Shown one piece after another: positions 34,010-37,974 of a stretch of 37,974 nucleotides of DNA. The DNA comes from Pseudomonadota bacterium. GTDB lineage: Bacteria > Pseudomonadota > Gammaproteobacteria > Burkholderiales > SG8-39. The notes below the pieces were generated by a model. The model made no database searches and was not told where the DNA came from. It saw nothing but the letters and a program-made list of their open reading frames with translations. Made by a program: the position numbers and the translations under genes. Each line of letters begins with the position of its first letter. The stretch's first letter is position 1. The DNA lies in assembly GCA_025352885.1 (NCBI GenBank), contig JANXRZ010000123.1:1-37974 (forward strand), written 5' to 3'.

Positions 34010-34951
34010 GTGTCGGCATCGATTCGCTACATTACGGCCGAGGAAGTCCATGCCGCACTTGGGTACCCGGAACTGATCGACGCGTTGCGCGAGGCGTTTA
34101 TTGCCGGCGCCGAGGCGCCCGTGCGATCGAGCTATTCGGTCACGCCGGAGGGGGACCGACTGCTGCTCATGCCTGCCTGGCGAGCGGGACAGGATCTGGG
34201 AGTGAAGCTTGTGACCGTCTTTCCGAATAATCCGAAGCGCGGAGTCCCAAGCGTGTCGGCACTCTATGTGCTTCTGGACGGAGCAACCGGTCACCCCCGC
34301 GCGCTCATCGATGGCGAAGCTCTCACGCTGCGTCGCACCGCCGCGGCGTCAGCGCTCGCTTCGACCTATTTATCGCGAAGGGAGTCCGCGTGCCTGCTGG
34401 TCGTCGGCACCGGTGCCTTAGCGCCGTACATGGCGGCCGCGCATTGCGCCGTTCGCAGCATCCGGACGGTCGTGGTATGGGGCCGCTCGCCGGATCGTGC
34501 CCGCTCGACCGCTGATGCGCTTTGTGCTCGCGGCCTCGATGCAGAACCGGTGGGGGACCTGTCGGCCGGCCTTGCCCGGGCCGACATCGTCACGTGTGCA
34601 ACTACGTCAAGGGAGCCGCTGATTTGCGGCGGCCAGGTGAGGCCGGGCACCCACATCGATTTGGTGGGCGCTTTCACTCGCGACATGCGCGAATCCGACG
34701 ACGCGCTCGTAAACGCTGCAGAAGTGTTCGTGGATACCTTTGCGGGGGCGCTCAAGGAGGCAGGCGACCTCGTCCAACCGCTCGAGAAGGGGACGCTAAA
34801 TCGCAACAGGATCCGCGCAGAACTGGCAGATTTGGTGTGCGGACGCGATGCCGGCAGGCGCGGGGACAACGAGGTGACCCTCTTCAAGTCAGTCGGCACT
34901 GCCCTGGAGGATCTATGCGCTGCGCGTCTCGTCTTCGACCGCATCCGTTAA
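34010..34951 (+). CDS. Ornithine cyclodeaminase / mu-crystallin family protein
   Basis: This is a 313-residue NAD(P)-binding protein. The substrate-binding residues of the family are visible: Arg39 in 'APVRSSY', Lys66 in 'LGVKLVTVFPNN' and 'EALTLRRTAAASALAS'. The dinucleotide motif is 'VVGTGALAPYM' (~131-141). The C-terminal 'GDNEVTLFKSVGTALEDLCAA' is the conserved family end. Members include ornithine cyclodeaminase, alanine dehydrogenase and ketimine reductases (mu-crystallin). The GTG at 34010 fits, with an AGGAG site 5-9 bp upstream. Beside a DAO oxidase and a RidA-type protein, a ketimine or imino-acid role is a reasonable guess. Confidence 0.9.
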   Translation: MSASIRYITAEEVHAALGYPELIDALREAFIAGAEAPVRSSYSVTPEGDRLLLMPAWRAGQDLGVKLVTVFPNNPKRGVPSVSALYVLLDGATGHPRALIDGEALTLRRTAAASALASTYLSRRESACLLVVGTGALAPYMAAAHCAVRSIRTVVVWGRSPDRARSTADALCARGLDAEPVGDLSAGLARADIVTCATTSREPLICGGQVRPGTHIDLVGAFTRDMRESDDALVNAAEVFVDTFAGALKEAGDLVQPLEKGTLNRNRIRAELADLVCGRDAGRRGDNEVTLFKSVGTALEDLCAARLVFDRIR

Positions 34952-34984
34952 GAGGATCAGGGTCAAAGCGGGATTGCAGGCCCG

Positions 34985-35734
34985 CTAGTGCTTCGGACCG
35001 GGACTCACAATCGGCTTTGGAATATCCACACCCTGCACCCGTGCTTTCTGGTACCACTTCAAGGCTGTTTCGTAGTCGCGTTTCACCAACGCGTTTCCGG
35101 AGTTGTAAATGTCGCCGAGTTTCTTCTGCGCTTCGCCGTTGCCTGATTCCCCGGCCGCCAAATAGGCGGTCATGGCGGCCGCAAGGTCGCCCGACTTCTC
35201 GAATTGGAGGCCTTCCCTCATCCGCTGTGCGGCTTGATCGGGCGTTAGCGCGGCGGGACTGGGCCGGGGCTTGGGCGGCGTTGGAACCGGCGGCGGTTTT
35301 AACGCGGCAGGTTCTTTGGCGGGCGGCGGCGGCGGGGCGGGCACCACGACCGGTCTTGCCACCAATGCCCGCACCTGCTCGGCGGCCTGCGCGGGCTCGA
35401 CAGCAGATACCGCCTCCGCGGGCGGGACGGACAGGACCTTGCCCACGACTAGCTGGTTGATGTTCCCATCGAGGAACGCGTCCGGATTGGTGCGGTAGAG
35501 GCCGAGCACCATTTGGTGAAGCGTGACGCCGGGATGGCGAACCTTACCGGCTATCCTGAACAAGGTGTCGCCCCGGGCCACTTCGTAACTTGCCGGGAGC
35601 GGCATCGCCGGCTTGGGAGGCGCAGCCTTTGATTCTGTGGCAATAGATGCCGGTGGGCGATGGGCCGGCTGCGCTCGAGCCGAAGGTAGGTGCGTAAGAA
35701 GCAGGGAGAAGAGTGCAAGAACCCAGACCGCCAT
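34985..35734 (-). CDS. Secreted FimV-like LysM and Sel1/TPR-repeat protein
   Basis: This is a 249-residue exported protein. The N-terminus is a signal peptide ('MAVWVLALFSLLLTHLPSARA'-like; cleavage near residue 21). Residues ~49-103 form a LysM-like domain of the FimV N-terminal type ('YEVARGDTLFRIAGKV', 'QMVLGLYRTNPDAFLDGNIN'). A Pro/Ala-rich linker (~110-165) and a C-terminal tetratricopeptide/Sel1-like segment ('AMTAYLAAGESGNGEAQKKLG', 'DYETALKWYQKA') follow. FimV-type LysM proteins bind peptidoglycan and help assemble type IV pili or position signalling proteins. The ATG at 35734 is preferred; a TTG at 35773 would overlap the upstream cyclase gene and lacks a ribosome site. It is likely co-transcribed with the cyclase. 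Confidence 0.82.
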   Translation of the reverse strand: MAVWVLALFSLLLTHLPSARAQPAHRPPASIATESKAAPPKPAMPLPASYEVARGDTLFRIAGKVRHPGVTLHQMVLGLYRTNPDAFLDGNINQLVVGKVLSVPPAEAVSAVEPAQAAEQVRALVARPVVVPAPPPPPAKEPAALKPPPVPTPPKPRPSPAALTPDQAAQRMREGLQFEKSGDLAAAMTAYLAAGESGNGEAQKKLGDIYNSGNALVKRDYETALKWYQKARVQGVDIPKPIVSPGPKH

Positions 35735-35763
35735 CACGCCCCTGGAGCGAGGCGCGGAAAACG

Positions 35764-36648
35764 CTATTCGCAAAAGAACTCGACGGTTTCCGTCGCGCTG
35801 GCCCGGGGCTGGCCGAACGCTATCCAGCCGTGGCCCCGAAGAGCAAACTCCGCCCGCCGGAGGACGACTTCGCTGTCGCCTTCGACCGTCACATAAGTGC
35901 CGTTGGCACTGTGATCGGCTAGGACGAACTTGTCGAGACGTCGCTCGATCTTCCCGTGCTGGCGAGACGCCATCCTGTCGATGATGACGAGGTCGCCCGC
36001 CTTGTCGCGGCCAAGGCTCAGCGATGTGCGCGCCCCTTCGAGCAGGATCTCCTGGTCGAGATACTTGAGGCGCAGGGCGGTCAGCTTCTGCTTGACCATC
36101 GAGCGGTTCGTTGCCAGCGTGGTCTGGTCTTCGGTCTGCTGCCAGAGGATCTCGTACAAATCGACCGCGGTGGCCTTGCCCTTGACCTCGATTGAATAAA
36201 GCCGCCGGGACGAGGACCGCATGATCGGGCTCATGAGCTCCACCGTCTCGCGCGAGGTCATGATCTGGCCTTTCGAGGCTAATCCGGCAAGGCGCGCCGC
36301 GAGGTTGACCGAATCGCCGAACACATCGCCATCGCGCTCCACAAGGGGGCCGAAATGGAACCCGATGCGCACGCCTATCTTGGTATTGGCAACCGGCGGC
36401 AACTCGTCTATCGCATTCTGCATTTCGATGGCCGCGCCGGCCGCCGAACTGGAATCTGGGAACGTCGACATGACCTCATCGCCGATCGTCTTGATGACGC
36501 GCCCGCCGATGACGGCGGTCTTATCCTTGAAAATCGTGATGCACTGGTCGATCGCCGCGTGCGCGACCGCATCCCCGGCGCTTTCGTAGAGCCGTGTGCT
36601 TCCGCTCACGTCCACGAACAGCACCGCAGCTTGGGCAGTTTCACTCAT
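35764..36648 (-). CDS. Class III adenylate/guanylate cyclase with C-terminal FHA domain
   Basis: This is a 294-residue cytosolic signalling protein. The cyclase homology domain (~5-175) has the two metal-binding aspartates Asp13 in 'LFVDVSGST' and Asp57 in 'KTIGDEVM', the substrate-contacting Lys53, and Asn115/Arg119 in 'FGDSVNLAARL' as transition-state residues. It thus looks catalytically complete, probably an adenylate cyclase. A C-terminal FHA domain (~205-290) contains 'LGRDKAGDLVIIDRMASRQHGKI' and 'ADHSANGTYV', the Ser-Arg-x-His and Asn-Gly pattern for phosphothreonine binding. FHA would tether it to a phosphorylated partner, but no kinase gene is in the window. It overlaps nothing upstream and is followed by the LysM gene. 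Confidence 0.92.
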   Translation of the reverse strand: MSETAQAAVLFVDVSGSTRLYESAGDAVAHAAIDQCITIFKDKTAVIGGRVIKTIGDEVMSTFPDSSSAAGAAIEMQNAIDELPPVANTKIGVRIGFHFGPLVERDGDVFGDSVNLAARLAGLASKGQIMTSRETVELMSPIMRSSSRRLYSIEVKGKATAVDLYEILWQQTEDQTTLATNRSMVKQKLTALRLKYLDQEILLEGARTSLSLGRDKAGDLVIIDRMASRQHGKIERRLDKFVLADHSANGTYVTVEGDSEVVLRRAEFALRGHGWIAFGQPRASATETVEFFCE

Positions 36649-36681
36649 TTACGAATTATGGCCAAGTTACGGCGATCCCGC

Positions 36682-36788
36682 CACTCGGGGCTCGAAAGCC
36701 CGGAAACCGCCCCTGATGCCTGTTTAACCTGTCGACGCGGCATTCGGTTTTTGCTGGCAGGTCCCCGAGTGTCAATCGGGAGGCGGTT
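36682..36788. other. Nested inverted repeats in the cyclase upstream region
   Basis: CACTCGGGG (36682-36690) and CCCCGAGTG (36763-36771) are perfect 9-base complements 72 bases apart. A second pair, AACCGCC (36705-36711) with GGCGGTT (36782-36788), interlocks with it. Between them lies a local hairpin, GGGCT-CGAA-AGCCC (36688-36701). They lie between the adhesin stop and the cyclase start and could fold as an RNA leader or a protein-binding region. No known riboswitch was recognised. Confidence 0.4.
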
Positions 36789-36802
36789 CGGTCGGTGTTC
36801 CC

Positions 36803-37974
36803 CTATTTCTTCTTGGGCTCGTCCTCTTCGACCTCTTCGCCGAATCCTTCGGGTACTGAAACGCCGGTCTCGTCGATCGTGTGGTTCATCGGCGGGCTGA
36901 CACCGACGTCGCCGGCAAAGCCGTAGTTGATCTGCTGGGCCACGCTATCCGTATCGAAACCGACCTTCGAGGCCTCCGCCACCGCAGTCGCCGCCGTCCC
37001 TTGAACGCTCGACACCGTTGCGTTGGCAAGCAACTGGGAAGCGTTGGCCGCGAGGGTAACAGCCGATCCCGAGCCACCGATGAAGGCCGATACCGACGAA
37101 CCCGGCGCGAAGATCAGGCCGCTCGGTTGGCCGGGCGAGCTGAACGTCAGGTTGATCGCGTTCAACGTCTGAACGTTAATTGGAGTCTGGGTGAAGATCA
37201 TCGGCGAGCCTGTTGAACCAACGATCCCCGTACCGGTGAACACTATTGAACCGGTAGTGCCCATGCTCAGGGTCGAGGAGATGTTGCTGACCGAGATCAG
37301 ACCGCCGGCGCTGTTGAGTGTGCCGGTGCCGCTTGCTGGATCACCCAGGACGATCGTCGGTGTGGTCGCGGAGAGAACCGTGCCGGTGGCTGGACCGGTA
37401 AATACACTGCCATTGAAAGCCGTCGAGCCGCCAGCGTCGGTCGTAAGGCTCGCGATCGGGATCAACACCGACCCGACCGTGCCGCCGAACGTCGTGGGCC
37501 CGGAGCTGTTAACGACCAGGAACTGGCCGCCCGCAGTCGTGCCGACTACCGTGCCCTGGAACACCGTGGCGCCGGCACCCGAGTTGATCGTGACGTTCGC
37601 GCCCAGGGTCATAGTGCCAGTCACCGTGAACGTACCTCCGTTCGTGGTCTCGGTGCTGTTGAACGTTACGCTGCCGTCCCAGGTCTGGCCACCTGAGTTG
37701 GTGGTGTCATGGGCGATGATGATGGGGGCTTTTATCGTGAACTTGCCTCCCAGCACGAGATTCGTGAAGGTGATCGTATTGGTATCGGTGATCTGCACCG
37801 CGTTGGAGGCGCCTGAGTTCGACAAAGTAGTGACGCCTTGGAAGTCGTTTGCAGCGGTCAGCGTGATCGGCGCCGCTCCCGCGGTAATGCTGGCAGTGCT
37901 AGCGACAACAAGTGGGCCACTCTGGGTTATTGCGCCGTTGTTGCTGTTCGCGGTCAAGGCGCCGTTTATGTTCC
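36803..37974 (-). CDS. Filamentous-haemagglutinin-like repetitive surface protein, C-terminal part (N-terminus beyond window)
   Basis: An open frame of ~390 residues is cut by the right edge. It is rich in Thr, Ser, Gly, Ala and Val with short hydrophobic/hydrophilic alternation ('FTGTGIVG', 'GTVVGTTAGGQFLVVN', 'NSAGGLISVSNISS'), the pattern of a parallel beta-helix adhesin. Codons are less GC-extreme than in neighbours. The C-terminus ends 'EEVEEDEPKKK', an acidic-then-basic tail seen in many TpsA-like filamentous haemagglutinins of betaproteobacteria. A large two-partner-secreted exoprotein (partner TpsB outside the window) is the best call; an autotransporter is less likely because no beta-barrel follows. 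The frame contains no start in its visible 5' part that must be genuine. Confidence 0.75.
   Translation of the reverse strand, partial: NINGALTANSNNGAITQSGPLVVASTASITAGAAPITLTAANDFQGVTTLSNSGASNAVQITDTNTITFTNLVLGGKFTIKAPIIIAHDTTNSGGQTWDGSVTFNSTETTNGGTFTVTGTMTLGANVTINSGAGATVFQGTVVGTTAGGQFLVVNSSGPTTFGGTVGSVLIPIASLTTDAGGSTAFNGSVFTGPATGTVLSATTPTIVLGDPASGTGTLNSAGGLISVSNISSTLSMGTTGSIVFTGTGIVGSTGSPMIFTQTPINVQTLNAINLTFSSPGQPSGLIFAPGSSVSAFIGGSGSAVTLAANASQLLANATVSSVQGTAATAVAEASKVGFDTDSVAQQINYGFAGDVGVSPPMNHTIDETGVSVPEGFGEEVEEDEPKKK

Noticed and set aside
36649-36802. A c-di-GMP (GEMM) or cobalamin riboswitch upstream of the cyclase
   Set aside because: The conserved riboswitch boxes are absent on both strands; only unassigned inverted repeats are present.
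1-37974. CRISPR arrays, tRNA/rRNA genes, insertion sequences, phage or attachment sites
   Set aside because: Looked for on both strands; no regularly spaced repeats, cloverleaf-like sequence, transposase or integrase was found.

Overview
The window is GC-rich, densely coding chromosomal DNA, most like a betaproteobacterium (Burkholderiales or a relative). The grounds are: the order SPOR-domain gene then dsbA; a class I PHA synthase; a LiuR-controlled leucine/isovalerate (liu) cluster with a recognisable LiuR operator; a liv-type ABC transporter joined to two CoA ligases; and a FimV-like LysM protein. I saw no tRNA, rRNA, IS element, phage gene or CRISPR array. The assignment rests on gene content and order and was not tested by database search.

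Region 1 (1-4934). The 3' end of a SPOR-domain cell-envelope gene is followed by dsbA, by a 47-codon stump of a short-chain dehydrogenase (apparently a deletion remnant), and by a cytosolic BtuF-like metal/cobalamin receptor. The receptor gene overlaps the convergent phaC at its 3' end. On the minus strand an MBL-fold hydrolase gene precedes phaC.

Region 2 (5062-19195): leucine catabolism. liuR (MerR family) lies upstream of liuA, with a 22-bp near-perfect palindrome between them. The plus-strand run is liuA (isovaleryl-CoA dehydrogenase), a nitronate monooxygenase homologue, an acetyl-CoA acetyltransferase, an SDR, RidA, a PaaI-like hotdog protein, a second acyl-CoA dehydrogenase, a rhodanese, liuB, liuC and liuD. 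asnS then interrupts on the opposite strand, and liuE plus a DUF1289 gene follow. Together LiuA-E and the thiolase take isovaleryl-CoA to acetyl-CoA. The spare acetoacetyl-CoA/acetyl-CoA could feed PHA, although no phaB is visible here. The non-core genes between liuA and liuB look like clean-up or side-chain functions. An AT-rich gap with a perfect palindrome before ridA suggests a second, separately controlled start.

Region 3 (19258-23314). Two translationally coupled crotonases that lack one or both canonical catalytic glutamates, a divergent DsbA-fold HCCA-isomerase-like protein, and a large alkaline-phosphatase-superfamily lipoprotein.

Region 4 (23319-31698, minus strand). One probable operon runs acyl-CoA ligase - livG - livH - livM - livK - [intrinsic terminator] - livF - PaaK-like ligase. 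It looks like an uptake-and-activation system for an organic acid. The terminator between livK and livF would make the second ATPase and second ligase readthrough-dependent.

Region 5 (31915-34951). A CnbZ/RidA-like protein (divergent from the ligase operon), a DAO-type FAD oxidase and a divergent ornithine-cyclodeaminase/mu-crystallin protein. All three fit imine or amino-acid chemistry.

Region 6 (34985-37974, minus strand). The 3' end of a Ser/Thr/Gly/Ala-rich filamentous-haemagglutinin-like surface protein (cut by the window), then a class III nucleotide cyclase fused to a forkhead-associated domain, then a secreted FimV-like LysM/Sel1 protein. No gene-free stretch exceeds 300 bases. The longest are 31699-31914 and 36649-36802.
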